From Candidatus Phosphitivorax anaerolimi (GTDB taxonomy: Bacteria; Desulfobacterota; Desulfomonilia; UBA1062), in the NCBI GenBank assembly GCA_001896555.1, contig MPOS01000032.1, positions 62,001 to 126,000 of the forward strand: a stretch of 64,000 bases of DNA, given 5' to 3'. Shown one piece after another: positions 45,431 to 53,673 of the stretch. Both the position numbers and the translations under genes were made by a program. A model generated the notes under the pieces. That model was not told the origin of the DNA and ran no database searches. It saw nothing but the letters and a program-made list of their open reading frames with translations. Every line of letters begins with the position of its first letter. The first letter of the stretch is position 1.

Positions 45431-46708
45431 ATGAAGAAAATTCTCAGCCTCATGATAGTCCTTGCCGTGGTTTTCCCCTCTGTTCTCGGGGCCCAGCGTG
45501 TTCACATCGACATCGAGGCCCGGGGATTCAAACGGATGAAGGTCGCCATGCCCGCCTTTGCCGGGCCCAAAGAGCTGGCGGATTCCGTGTGGTCCCAGTG
45601 CGCCAAGGATCTTGAGATAACCGGCGCGTTTAGCCTCCTGGACCCGAAAGGGTATATCAATCCGGGCCCCATAAGCTTTATCGAGCCGGGGACCCTCAAG
45701 GACTGGGCGCTCATCGGCGCGGATTATGCCGTTGCGGCGCGGGTCGAGCGCCAGGGCGCCCAGGTCAATCTCGCAGTGCAGGCCGTGGAGGTCTCGACCG
45801 CCCGGGCCGTGCTCAACACTGTCTACACCACCAAGGCCGACTCCGTGCACCGGGGGGTTCATGCCTTTATGGACGCCCTGATGCAGAAGGCCCTGGGCCT
45901 CGAGCCCATCTTTTCCTCCAAGATCGTCGCTGTTCAGAAGGTGGGCAAGAAGAAACAGCTCTACACCATGTGGTGCGATGGAACCGGCGGGGCTGCGATC
46001 AAGGGCGGGGGCGACCTCGTGCTGAACCCTGCCTGGTCTTTCGACGGTAAGAAGATCGCATTCGTCTCCTACTGGAAAAACAATCCTGATCTCTATATCC
46101 TTGATGTGCGGACCTACAAGGTGGAGCTGTTCTCCTCACACAAGGGCATCAACGTCACCCCGTGCTTTGACCCCACGGGCACCAGGATTGCTTATACCCT
46201 GTCCAAAGACGGGGACCCCGAGATCTATATCGCGCCGCTGGGGGGCGGCACAGCGCCCGAACGTCTCACCAGGAGCTGGGCCACGGACATCTCCCCGTCG
46301 ATTTCCCCTGACGGCCGGAAACTTGCTTTCTGCTCGTCGCGCGCCGGTACGCCCCAGATCTATGTCATGGATCTGGTGACCAAGAAAGTGGAGCGGCTCA
46401 CCTTTCAGGGAAGTTATAATTCCGAGCCCGTGTTCTCGCCCAAAGGAGACATGATCGCGTTCATTCATCTTGCAGAGGACCGGCGCTTCCATATCGCCCT
46501 CATCAAGACCGACGGCACGAGGATGAAGGTGCTTCCCGGCACCGGGAGAGGGGACGAGTCCCCCACCTTCTCGCCCGACGGGAGGCTCGTGGCCTTCAGC
46601 TCTTCGGACGGGAATATCTATGTCACTGATTTCATGGGGACCTCTGTGGTACGGGTGACCGATACCGGGGGATTCACCGAGCCCTGCTGGTCTCCTCTGA
46701 TGGAATAG
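45431..46708 (+). CDS. tolB: Periplasmic beta-propeller protein TolB
   Basis: A 425-residue secreted protein. The signal peptide (MKKILSLMIVLAVVFPSVLG) is followed by the TolB N-terminal domain with AMPAFAGPKELADSVWSQCAKD near 39-60. A six-bladed propeller of PD40 repeats follows near 200-420, for example AWSFDGKKIAFVSYW, DISPSISPDGRKLAFCSSR and PTFSPDGRLVAFSSSDGNIYV. TolB binds Pal and is released by TolA. It starts one base after the tolA-like stop, with AAAGGAG upstream. Confidence 0.96.
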   Translation: MKKILSLMIVLAVVFPSVLGAQRVHIDIEARGFKRMKVAMPAFAGPKELADSVWSQCAKDLEITGAFSLLDPKGYINPGPISFIEPGTLKDWALIGADYAVAARVERQGAQVNLAVQAVEVSTARAVLNTVYTTKADSVHRGVHAFMDALMQKALGLEPIFSSKIVAVQKVGKKKQLYTMWCDGTGGAAIKGGGDLVLNPAWSFDGKKIAFVSYWKNNPDLYILDVRTYKVELFSSHKGINVTPCFDPTGTRIAYTLSKDGDPEIYIAPLGGGTAPERLTRSWATDISPSISPDGRKLAFCSSRAGTPQIYVMDLVTKKVERLTFQGSYNSEPVFSPKGDMIAFIHLAEDRRFHIALIKTDGTRMKVLPGTGRGDESPTFSPDGRLVAFSSSDGNIYVTDFMGTSVVRVTDTGGFTEPCWSPLME

Positions 46709-46977
46709 GGTATAAGGGTTGGGCAAAACCAGGGGCATTTGCGTGCGACATGATCGGGTTTCAGGCCCATACAGGCTTAGAAAAGCCGGCTCCCTTCAGT
46801 GTGAACGGTAGCAGGTTTTCCCAAGCCAGGGGATTAGAGTATGGCCGTAAGCTGGCATGCCGCCCGATATTTTCTGCTTGACCTGGTTTAAGTTTAAGGT
46901 AATTTATGGGCAGGCTAGAGGAGTCGCGAATTGCTGATTTCCTCAGTACAAAGTAAGGAACTACCAAGGAGGATGAA
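46709..46977. other. Intergenic region between tolB and pal
   Basis: 269 bases. It holds a small hairpin GGCTT-AGAA-AAGCC near 46775 and a GCCAG...CTGGC pairing near 46822-46856, plus a likely promoter for pal. A 68-codon frame on the minus strand has no ribosome site. The unusual mix of short stems leaves open a structured RNA, but no known family fits. Confidence 0.4.
46878..46905 (+). promoter_or_regulatory. Possible promoter before pal
   Basis: TTGACC at 46878-46883, 16-base spacer, TAATTT at 46900-46905, about 70 bases before the pal start. An extra promoter here would allow pal and cpoB to be expressed apart from tolQRAB. Confidence 0.45.
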
Positions 46978-47532
46978 ATGAGGAACGCAGAAAGAGTGGT
47001 TGGGCTGATGGCGTTGGTATCGCTTATATTTTTTATTTCCGGATGTGCGAAGCATGGGGTTCAGCAGGTGGAAGGGCCGACTCCCCCCTCACAGGAAGAG
47101 GTGATCACCGGCACGCCCGATATGGAGCTCGATATGCCGGGATCAGAAGGGGATGTGTCCGCTGCGCCGCAGGCCATGGAAGAGGAACTCGCGAAGTTCG
47201 AGCAGGACAGGATCTACTTCGAATTCGACAAATTCAATCTCACGGCTGATGCGAGAAAGGTCCTTGCCGAGAAAGCCAGTTTCCTCAACGCCCACCCTAA
47301 CCTGAATGTGCGCATCGAAGGGCATTGCGACGAGCGGGGCACCCGTGAGTACAACCTGGCGCTGGGCGAGCGCAGGGCCAAATCCGCGCAGGATTATCTC
47401 ATCTTCCTCGGCATCAATCCGGACAGGGTGTCCATCATCAGCTACGGTGAGGAGAAGCCGCTTGAATTGGGCAGCGGCGAGGATGCGTGGAAGCTGAACA
47501 GAAGGGCCGAGTTCCGCATTCTGGGGAACTGA
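46978..47532 (+). CDS. pal: Peptidoglycan-associated lipoprotein Pal
   Basis: A 184-residue outer-membrane lipoprotein that binds meso-DAP murein. The lipobox is FISGC near residue 22, followed by an acidic linker. The OmpA-like domain covers about 75-184 with IYFEFDKFNLTADARKVL, NVRIEGHCDERGTREYN (the DAP-binding region) and LGERRAKSAQDYLI. The end NRRAEFRIL is canonical. AGGAGG lies six bases before ATG. It interacts with TolB and TolA during constriction. Confidence 0.97.
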   Translation: MRNAERVVGLMALVSLIFFISGCAKHGVQQVEGPTPPSQEEVITGTPDMELDMPGSEGDVSAAPQAMEEELAKFEQDRIYFEFDKFNLTADARKVLAEKASFLNAHPNLNVRIEGHCDERGTREYNLALGERRAKSAQDYLIFLGINPDRVSIISYGEEKPLELGSGEDAWKLNRRAEFRILGN

Positions 47533-47552
47533 GCTCTTGATGGCGTGATGGC

Positions 47553-48278
47553 ATGAAAAGGCTGCTTCCCTTTTTCTTCCTTCCTTTGCTCCTGCTGGGG
47601 TGCGCATCCCAGCAGGATCTCCAGGCCCTACGGTGGGAGGTCGACTCGATCAAGACGCGGCTCGTCAAGGCGGAAGCGAAGGTCAAGGAAAAGGACCGTC
47701 TCGTGGAACAGGGTCTGGGGCAGCAGGCGGAGCTCCAGGCCCGCCTCAACGAACTCCGTGAGCAGATGTTCTCGCTCCAGGGGAGCATCGAGGAGATCAG
47801 GAACGCCTCGGGCGCAGGGATGGCCGGCAAGGCCGGCGAAGAGCGGCTGAGCGCCATAGAAAAGGAGATGGAAGATCTCAGGGCCCTCTTTCTGGTGCAG
47901 GCCCAGCCTCGGAAGTCTCTCTTTGAAACCGGCGTGGAGAAGTACCGGGCCGGCAAACTTCCGGAAGCGTTGAGCGATTTCAGCTCGTTCCTCTCCTCGA
48001 ATCCCGAGCCGGCGCTTGCCGCCGAGACCCATTTCTGGATAGGCGAAACGCTGTACGCTCAAGGCAAGTACGAAGACGCGGTACTGAAGTACGACCTGGT
48101 GGCCAAGAAATACGCGAAGAGTCAGAAGGTGCCCGACTGCCTTCTCAAGCAGGGCATGGCATTTCATAAAATGGGCGACAGCGAGACAGGGAATATCATC
48201 CTCAAGAAACTTATTCAGGGATATTCCTCGACCGAGGCGGCGGCAAAGGCGAATAAGATCGTGAAGGATGGTCTCTAA
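47553..48278 (+). CDS. cpoB: Tol-Pal cell division coordinator CpoB (YbgF)
   Basis: A 241-residue periplasmic protein: N-terminal hydrophobic signal ending in a lipobox-like LLLLGC, a coiled coil near residues 25-100 (QALRWEVDSIKTRLVKAEAK onward), then TPR repeats near 120-240 with FETGVEKYRAGKLPEALSDF, ETHFWIGETLYAQGKYEDAV and a final KANKIVKDGL. It matches the YbgF domain order and position. The lipobox suggests it is lipid-anchored here, unlike the soluble E. coli protein. The ribosome site is weak. Confidence 0.9.
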   Translation: MKRLLPFFFLPLLLLGCASQQDLQALRWEVDSIKTRLVKAEAKVKEKDRLVEQGLGQQAELQARLNELREQMFSLQGSIEEIRNASGAGMAGKAGEERLSAIEKEMEDLRALFLVQAQPRKSLFETGVEKYRAGKLPEALSDFSSFLSSNPEPALAAETHFWIGETLYAQGKYEDAVLKYDLVAKKYAKSQKVPDCLLKQGMAFHKMGDSETGNIILKKLIQGYSSTEAAAKANKIVKDGL

Positions 48279-48619
48279 ACATGAGGAAATCAATCACGAT
48301 ATCACGGGAACACGGATATGCGGCGGGGGGCCCGAGCCGGCAAGAGTCGGGCCCTGCCTACATGAACAGCGAGAAGCGTAGCACTGGTCTCCACGGGCTC
48401 ACCACGAACGATCTCGCATACTGATGCAGCATGGCGTGATCGTGGGAAGAGGCAGACAGTGCATTCTCTGCCGTTAGAAATGATAAAGAAATTTTTGTAA
48501 TTGGCATCACTCGCGTTTCTCAATCACCGGCATGTTTTTTCGCAGGCCCTGATAGAGGGCTGTGCAAAGGTTTTGGTTTTGTATGAGGAGAGACAATCCG
48601 TCTCACAAAAGGGGATTTC
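48279..48619. other. Intergenic region between cpoB and glucan phosphorylase
   Basis: 341 bases. A perfect stem GGGCCCGA/TCGGGCCC at about 48326-48355 could end the tol-pal transcript, though no T-tract follows. Near 48389-48411 the minus strand reads CGTTCGTGGTGAGCCCGT, which resembles half of a palindromic intergenic repeat seen in many bacteria. No gene supported; the 73-codon minus frame reads through the repeat. Confidence 0.45.
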
Positions 48620-51169
48620 ATGAAGATTAAGTCATTCCGAGTCGTGCCCGCTCTTCCCGAAACCTTAAGCCCGATTCTCGATCTGGCGTACAATGTATGG
48701 TTCGGCTGGAACCAGCAGGTCCTGAAGCTCTTCCGGCACATGGACAGAGATCTCTGGGAGAAGACCGGGCACAACCCCGTGGACATGCTCTCCAGCATCT
48801 CCCAGGGGAGAATCATGGACCTCATGGAGGATGACGGGTTCCTTTCTCAGATGAAAAGGACAGCCGATGCGTTAGAGGACTACATGTCCGAGAAGGGAGT
48901 GTATTCCTTTCTCCTGTCCCAGCCCATCGATTTCACCATTGCCTATTTTTCCATGGAGTTCGGCCTTACGGAGAGCCTGCCTATCTACTCAGGGGGCCTG
49001 GGCATCCTTGCCGGAGACCATCTCAAGAGCGCAAGCGACCTGAGGTTGCCCCTGTGTGGGGTGGGTCTGATGTACCGGCACGGGTACTTCACCCAGTACC
49101 TGAGCTGGGACGGCTGGCAGCAGGAAGAATCGACCAACAACGATTTCTACCACATGGTGCTCACCCTGGAGACCGGCAAAGACGGCAAGCCCGTGAAGGT
49201 CTCCGTCGATCTCGGGGGGAGAAAGTGCTTCGTCCAGATATGGAGGTGCCAGGTGGGAAGGATCCCGCTCTATCTCCTGGATACGAACCTGGAAGAGAAT
49301 CATTTAGACGACCGCAACATCACCGGCGGGCTCTATGCCGGGAACATGGAAGACAGGCTCCGCCAGGAGATCGTCCTGGGAATAGGCGGCATGAGGGCCC
49401 TGCAGGCGCTTAAGATCGATCCCATGGTCTATCATATGAACGAGGGCCATTCCTTTCTGGTGGGACTCGAACGCATAGGAATGCTCATGCAGGGCCACGG
49501 ACTCGATTTCGCCACGGCCCGTGAGGTGGTGAGGGCGTCGCTCGTGTTCACGACCCACACCCCGGTGCCGGCGGGCAACGACGTGTTCGAGATCAACCTC
49601 ATGGAAAAATACCTGAAGGGCTACGTCGAGAGCCTGGGCATCGGATGGCAGGATTTTCTGGCCCTGGGCAGGATGAACCCCTTCGACGGCAAGGAAAACT
49701 TCGGGGCTACCATCTTCGCGCTCAAGAACTCCGCCTATCGAAACGGTGTGAGCAAGCTGCATGGCAAGGTGTCGCGAGACATGTGGAAGGGAATCTGGCC
49801 CGACACCGGCGAGGATATCCCCATCTCATCCATCACCAACGGTATTCATATCCCCTCGTGGATATCCTCCGATATGGCGGATCTCTTCGAGAGATACCTG
49901 GGTCCCAAGTGGAAAGAGGACCCGGACAACCAGAAGGTGTGGGAGCGGATCGACGACATCCCGGACGCCGAACTCTGGTCCACGCACCAGCGCAGGCGCG
50001 AGCGCCTGGTGGCGTTCTCCCGCAGGCGCCTGGCAAGGCAGATCGAGGCCCGGGGCGGCAAGCCCAATGATATCAGGCGGGCCATGGAGACCCTGCACCC
50101 CGATGCCCTGACCATCGGCTTCGCAAAGAGGTTCGCGACCTACAAGCGAGGGCTCCTGCTGTTCCACGACATCGAGCGCCTCAAGAAGATCATCTCCAAC
50201 ACGGAGTTGCCGGTACAGATCATCATCTCGGGCAAGGCCCATCCGCGGGATCACGAGGGCAAGGCCATCATCCAGCGCATCACCCACATCGCCCGGGAAG
50301 AACCCTTCCGCAGCCGGGTGGTCTTCATCGAAGACTACAACATGAACATCGCCCGGTACCTTGTGGAGGGAGTGGACATCTGGCTGAACAATCCCCGGAG
50401 GCCGTTGGAGGCCTGCGGCACGTCGGGCATGAAGGCTACAGCCAACGGGGCCCTGAACTTCAGCGTGCAGGACGGCTGGTGGGTCGAGGGCTATGACCCC
50501 GATCTCGGCTGGTCCATCGGCAACGGGGAGGTGTACGAGGATCTCCAGTACCAGGACGAGGTGGAGAGCAAGGCCATCTACGATCTCCTGGAACAAGAGA
50601 TCATCCCGCTGTTCTACGACCGCGGACTCGATGGCCTGCCCCGCGGCTGGATCGCCATGATGAAGCGGTCTATGAGAGTCCTGTGCCCGCAGTTCAATTC
50701 CAACCGCATGGTCGAAGAGTACACCGACCGGTGCTATGTGGAGGCCGGGCTTCGTTCCCGGAAGCTCGGCGCCGACGGCTACCTGAATGCCAGAGAGCTG
50801 GTCTCCTGGCTGAGCAATCTGAGAAAGAGCTGGAATCAGGTGCGGATTACCGACTTCGACCATTCCGGCGGCGAGGAGGTCGAGGTCCACGGCGAGATCG
50901 TTCTCAAGGCGACCGTGCACCTGGGGACGATCAAGCCTTCAGATGTGAATGTCCAGGCCTATTACGGCCGCATCGACAACGGCGGAAACCTCTGCGACAT
51001 CAGCAAGGCTGCGATGGAGCACGGCGGTGAACTGGGCAAGGGGGATCATGTTTTCCAGACACGCATCCAGTGTGAAAAAACCGGGAGGTTCGGATACACG
51101 GTGCGGATTCTGCCCAGCCACACGAACCTCGTATGTCCCATTGATTCCGGGCTCATCAGCTGGGCTTAG
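48620..51169 (+). CDS. glgP: Alpha-glucan phosphorylase (GT35)
   Basis: An 849-residue enzyme that releases glucose 1-phosphate from glycogen or maltodextrin. The N-terminal ~110 residues form the DUF3417-type domain of the short-chain prokaryotic branch (LPETLSPILDLAYNVWFGWN). The catalytic part includes YFSMEFGLTESLPIYSGGLG near 114-133, HMNEGHSFL near 274 and HTPVPAGND near 315. The PLP lysine lies in EACGTSGMKATANGALNFS near 598-616. AAAGGGGA precedes the ATG. It stands alone; a terminator follows. Family secure, symbol by function. Confidence 0.93.
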   Translation: MKIKSFRVVPALPETLSPILDLAYNVWFGWNQQVLKLFRHMDRDLWEKTGHNPVDMLSSISQGRIMDLMEDDGFLSQMKRTADALEDYMSEKGVYSFLLSQPIDFTIAYFSMEFGLTESLPIYSGGLGILAGDHLKSASDLRLPLCGVGLMYRHGYFTQYLSWDGWQQEESTNNDFYHMVLTLETGKDGKPVKVSVDLGGRKCFVQIWRCQVGRIPLYLLDTNLEENHLDDRNITGGLYAGNMEDRLRQEIVLGIGGMRALQALKIDPMVYHMNEGHSFLVGLERIGMLMQGHGLDFATAREVVRASLVFTTHTPVPAGNDVFEINLMEKYLKGYVESLGIGWQDFLALGRMNPFDGKENFGATIFALKNSAYRNGVSKLHGKVSRDMWKGIWPDTGEDIPISSITNGIHIPSWISSDMADLFERYLGPKWKEDPDNQKVWERIDDIPDAELWSTHQRRRERLVAFSRRRLARQIEARGGKPNDIRRAMETLHPDALTIGFAKRFATYKRGLLLFHDIERLKKIISNTELPVQIIISGKAHPRDHEGKAIIQRITHIAREEPFRSRVVFIEDYNMNIARYLVEGVDIWLNNPRRPLEACGTSGMKATANGALNFSVQDGWWVEGYDPDLGWSIGNGEVYEDLQYQDEVESKAIYDLLEQEIIPLFYDRGLDGLPRGWIAMMKRSMRVLCPQFNSNRMVEEYTDRCYVEAGLRSRKLGADGYLNARELVSWLSNLRKSWNQVRITDFDHSGGEEVEVHGEIVLKATVHLGTIKPSDVNVQAYYGRIDNGGNLCDISKAAMEHGGELGKGDHVFQTRIQCEKTGRFGYTVRILPSHTNLVCPIDSGLISWA

Positions 51170-51190
51170 CCGACACTCTCCGCAAGATAA

Positions 51191-51218
51191 GGCCCGGCAT
51201 CCGATGCCGGGCCCTTGT
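51191..51218 (+). terminator. Likely terminator after glucan phosphorylase
   Basis: GGCCCGGCAT-CCG-ATGCCGGGCC forms a perfect 10-bp stem 21 bases past the stop. It is followed by a short T-poor tail (CTTGTT), so efficiency may be moderate. Confidence 0.75.
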
Positions 51219-51258
51219 TCAACCTAATCGATCGCCCCTATCGCATTCCGAAATGTTC

Positions 51259-51288
51259 TTGACAAAGCGACCCACAATTTCCATAGAT
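51259..51288 (+). promoter_or_regulatory. Promoter of the tRNA-Leu gene
   Basis: TTGACA at 51259-51264 and a CATAGATT -10 region beginning 17 bases later; the mature tRNA starts at 51296. The -10 is imperfect. Confidence 0.55.
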
Positions 51289-51295
51289 TACCCAG

Positions 51296-51377
51296 GCGAG
51301 AGTGGCGGAACTGGCAGACGCGCTGGACTTAGGATCCAGTGGGGTTTCCCGTGGGGGTTCGAGTCCCTTCTCTCGCA
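51296..51377 (+). tRNA. tRNA-Leu (anticodon TAG)
   Basis: Acceptor stem GCGAGAG (51296-51302) pairs with CTCTCGC (51370-51376). The D arm region is TGGCGGAACTGGCAGACG, the anticodon arm CTGGA-CTTAGGA-TCCAG gives anticodon TAG, the long variable arm has GGG-GTTT-CCC, and the T arm GGGGGTTCGAGTCCC is canonical. No CCA is encoded. The 3' half is also the left attachment site of the mobile element: a diverged second copy lies at 59212-59264, followed there by CCA. Confidence 0.95.
51325..51377 (+). repeat. attL: tRNA-Leu 3' half, left end of integrated element
   Basis: 53 bases repeated at 59212-59264 with five mismatches, all inside the variable arm (51343-51348). The last 29 bases (51349-51377) are identical at both ends and are the likely recombination core. 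The distance between copies makes the element 7,887 bp. Confidence 0.88.
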
Positions 51378-52493
51378 TTACCTCGATAATGCAAGAGATT
51401 TATCGTTGTTCCCTGAATCGGCTTTCTGAGAAAAATCGACGGTTGTAACCGTTTTTGTAACCACTTGGCTTTCAAGATATGCTTCCTGCCTTGCTGCGGC
51501 CCGTTTGAGATCATCGGTATTAACGATGTTGTAACGGTCGAACACGGTCCGTGTCTTGTGCCCGGAGATCATCATGGCAACTCTTTCAGGGATGCCTGAT
51601 CTTACCATATTACGGACAGCGGTCCGGCGCATGTCATGGAAAAGTCGCTTCCCGATGTTGGCTTTTTTGCAAGCCTTCTCCCATGATCCCCGGAAGTCTT
51701 TTATCCGGTCCGTGCCGTCTTCGTTCGGGAAGACATAGGGCAGAATCTTCTTTGCCGCCTTCCTTTTCTCCCATTGAGCCTTGAAGACTTCCTGCAGCTC
51801 GGAATCGAGATACACGGTCCGTCCATCATCGTTCTTCGTGTCTCCCGGTTCCAGCCTGACGATACCCTGTTCACGGTCAACCTGTGACCATGTAAGGGTT
51901 TCGATCTCGGATTTTCTCCACCCTGTCTTGTAACCAAAGGTTACAAAGCCCTTCAGGAAATGGGGCAGAGTGTCCCGCAGTGCAATGAAATCAACATGCT
52001 CAAAGAATCCCTTCCTTACGTTGTTCTCTTTCAGCATGGGGATATAGGGCACACGGTCAACGCGGGGGGGTGTCTGCTTTGCCCCGATGTTCATCATCCT
52101 CTTGAGTGCTGCAAGTTCCCGGTTAATCGTGCCGTTCTCTGCACCTTCCTGGCGCCGGGCTTCAATGTATTTGTTAATCCGTGGCGTGGTGATCTCCGGT
52201 ATCCTCACGCCCTCAAAATGCTTCTTGAGATGTTTTATGCTGTATTCCACCCTGTCCAGAGATTTTTTACCGTTAATCCGATAATCAGAGAGAAGGTCTT
52301 TAGCGAGGTCATCGAACTTCACCTTGCCAAATACGATGCCCGGAATCTTACCCTCTGCTATCTCACCTTCTCTTTTTTTAAGGAGATTCCTCGCTTCTGT
52401 CTCTTTCTCACTTTTGGTCGATTCCTGGTACGGCTTCCCGTTCCTGTAATACTTGATCCAGTAGATATTACCCCGTTTGTAAATACATCCCAT
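51378..52493 (-). CDS. int: Tyrosine recombinase (integrase) of the element
   Basis: Site-specific recombinase that inserts and excises the element. The 371-residue protein has an N-terminal arm-binding beta domain (GCIYKRGNIYWIKYYRNGKPY), a SAM-like core-binding domain near 65-150, and a catalytic domain with Arg in KTGWRKSEIETLTW near 193, Lys region DTKNDDGRTVYL, HDMRRTAVRNM near 285 and HKTRTVFDRYN with the nucleophilic Tyr near 322. ATG 52493 is chosen for its GAGGG site; an upstream ATG at 52526 lies inside a hairpin. The stop abuts tRNA-Leu directly. Confidence 0.94.
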   Translation of the reverse strand: MGCIYKRGNIYWIKYYRNGKPYQESTKSEKETEARNLLKKREGEIAEGKIPGIVFGKVKFDDLAKDLLSDYRINGKKSLDRVEYSIKHLKKHFEGVRIPEITTPRINKYIEARRQEGAENGTINRELAALKRMMNIGAKQTPPRVDRVPYIPMLKENNVRKGFFEHVDFIALRDTLPHFLKGFVTFGYKTGWRKSEIETLTWSQVDREQGIVRLEPGDTKNDDGRTVYLDSELQEVFKAQWEKRKAAKKILPYVFPNEDGTDRIKDFRGSWEKACKKANIGKRLFHDMRRTAVRNMVRSGIPERVAMMISGHKTRTVFDRYNIVNTDDLKRAAARQEAYLESQVVTKTVTTVDFSQKADSGNNDKSLALSR

Positions 52494-52524
52494 GAAAGTA
52501 CCCTCGCTTTCTTCCCTAGAGTGC

Positions 52525-52581
52525 ATCTCCGGGCAGGGGATAGGGTTTCCCTTTTCGGCTCGCGTTGCCTATCCCGGAGAT
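52525..52581. repeat. Inverted repeat upstream of int
   Basis: ATCTCCGGG (52525-52533) pairs with CCCGGAGAT (52573-52581), extended inward by ATAGG (52540-52544) with CCTAT (52568-52572). It sits between int and the gene before it and may attenuate int or bind a regulator. Confidence 0.6.
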
Positions 52582-52592
52582 AAGATTATGAA

Positions 52593-52835
52593 TCATCCAT
52601 TGCCGCCGGGTATTACTCCCAGCTTGGGCTTTTTTCCGGTGACAAGCCGTCTGTGCGGTCTTCTGTCCTGATCCGGCCATTTTGTGGTGAGGGTATCAAT
52701 CGCCGCCTCTATCGCGCTTTGACAAAGCTCCGCTGTCTTCCTTGAGCCCGTCTTGGCAAGGATGCGATAGGGGTTAATGGTAGATACCACGAAGCCACTC
52801 TTGCCTTCCTCAATCTGGGTTAAAGAATATTCCAT
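52593..52835 (-). CDS. Small hypothetical protein (80 aa) of the element
   Basis: ATG 52835 follows a GGGGGG ribosome site, ten bases after the stop of the preceding gene, so it belongs to the same unit. The product begins MEYSLTQIEEGKSGFVVSTI, has a helical middle (CQSAIEAAIDTLTTKW) and a basic tail (DRRPHRRLVTGKKPKLG). No membrane segment, signal or known motif. The basic tail could bind nucleic acid, but this is a guess. An earlier ATG at 52853 lacks a ribosome site. Confidence 0.6.
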   Translation of the reverse strand: MEYSLTQIEEGKSGFVVSTINPYRILAKTGSRKTAELCQSAIEAAIDTLTTKWPDQDRRPHRRLVTGKKPKLGVIPGGNG

Positions 52836-52845
52836 GCTGCCCCCC

Positions 52846-53085
52846 TTATCCAATTCTTAAAGATACGCTCGCATAGTGTTTGCGCTTAGTCTCGTTCGGG
52901 TGGTCGAACGATAAGCACACCTCTTCGGGCTCAAGGCCGCAAGCCCTGCATTTGCTCTGCATCCTTACCAGACACCCCATGATATCGAAGAACAGGGCTT
53001 CACGAAGGCTGTTCAGGTCTTCGGGTGTTATCTTGCCCGATTGGAGCGCCTTTCTCATCGGGGTAAACTCCGTTTTCCTCGCCAT
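52846..53085 (-). CDS. Small hypothetical protein with CxxC pair (79 aa)
   Basis: Starts at ATG 53085, one base after the stop of the upstream gene, with GGGGG before it. The sequence is MARKTEFTPMRKALQSGKIT followed by DLNSLREALFFDIMG and a cysteine cluster C-x9-C-x2-C (CLVRMQSKCRACG), then LSFDHPNETKRKHYAS. The cysteines could bind zinc. I do not recognise the family. It is tightly packed in the four-gene tail of the element's operon ending with int. Confidence 0.6.
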   Translation of the reverse strand: MARKTEFTPMRKALQSGKITPEDLNSLREALFFDIMGCLVRMQSKCRACGLEPEEVCLSFDHPNETKRKHYASVSLRIG

Positions 53086-53086
53086 A

Positions 53087-53425
53087 TCATACCCCCGCCT
53101 CTGTGGTGGTCTTCCCGGCCTTCTCTGCCGCCTCCAGAATGGTATGGAAACCGCCCCATACTTCCAGGGCCTCACGCTCCATGCGTTCAGCAAATTCCCT
53201 GGTACGGCTGATTAACTGCTCAAAGATAACGTGCAAGCCGTCTTCTTCGTCGGAGTATTCACCCTCACAGGAAAACTTATCTCTCACCGTTCTGTAAATC
53301 AGATCGAATCCGTCCATCAGACGGCCAATCTCGAAAGCCCCGTCTTGAAGCCTTGTCATCTTGTCAAGGTGCTCATCCGTGATTGTGACCTGTACCGCCC
53401 TCTCTACTGCCTTTTTCTCTTCCAT
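53087..53425 (-). CDS. Small acidic hypothetical protein (112 aa)
   Basis: ATG 53425 follows GGAGG; an in-frame ATG at 53443 is less well placed. The protein is acidic and helical, with VQVTITDEHLDKMTRLQDGA near the start, FEIGRLMDGFDLIYRTVRDK in the middle, an Asp/Glu patch (EGEYSDEEDG) and LISRTREFAERMEREALEVW. No motif I recognise; the fold may be a helical bundle. First of four closely spaced minus-strand genes leading to int. Confidence 0.62.
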   Translation of the reverse strand: MEEKKAVERAVQVTITDEHLDKMTRLQDGAFEIGRLMDGFDLIYRTVRDKFSCEGEYSDEEDGLHVIFEQLISRTREFAERMEREALEVWGGFHTILEAAEKAGKTTTEAGV

Positions 53426-53488
53426 AAGAAGATCCTCCTTCATCCCCTTGCGGGGTTTGATTCAAACTGAACACGCAGGGTAAGAGCA

Positions 53489-53517
53489 TTGACGGCTTTT
53501 GAATTGATTCCAGATAG
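53489..53517 (+). promoter_or_regulatory. Possible plus-strand promoter before the orphan terminator
   Basis: TTGACG at 53489-53494, 17-base spacer, AGATAG at 53512-53517. Weak -10, but it is the only good -35 before the terminator at 53572-53618 on the same strand. Confidence 0.3.
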
Positions 53518-53571
53518 GAAAAACGTTACATGAATGATAGCCATTCGCTTACCTCTTTTAAGCGTGTGGTC

Positions 53572-53618
53572 AGGATCGGTGAGATGCTACCAACATCTTG
53601 CCGATCCGTTTTTTTTAT
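53572..53618 (+). terminator. Orphan plus-strand rho-independent terminator
   Basis: GGATCGGTGAGATG pairs with CATCTTGCCGATCC (12 Watson-Crick pairs of 14 plus a wobble), loop CTACCAA, then G and eight Ts on the plus strand. All protein genes nearby run on the minus strand, so it must end some other plus-strand transcript, perhaps a small RNA of ~90 bases from near 53524. Confidence 0.75.
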
Positions 53619-53673
53619 ACCCTCTTGGAAGGCAAGAAACAAGCATAATTTCACTCTATTTAAATATATGCCT

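Noticed and set aside
46761-46967. 68-codon minus-strand frame between tolB and pal
   Set aside because: No ribosome site, opposite to the operon, and no protein motif; possible repeat or structured DNA instead.
48302-48523. 73-codon minus-strand frame before glgP
   Set aside because: It reads through a palindromic repeat-like sequence and lacks a ribosome site.
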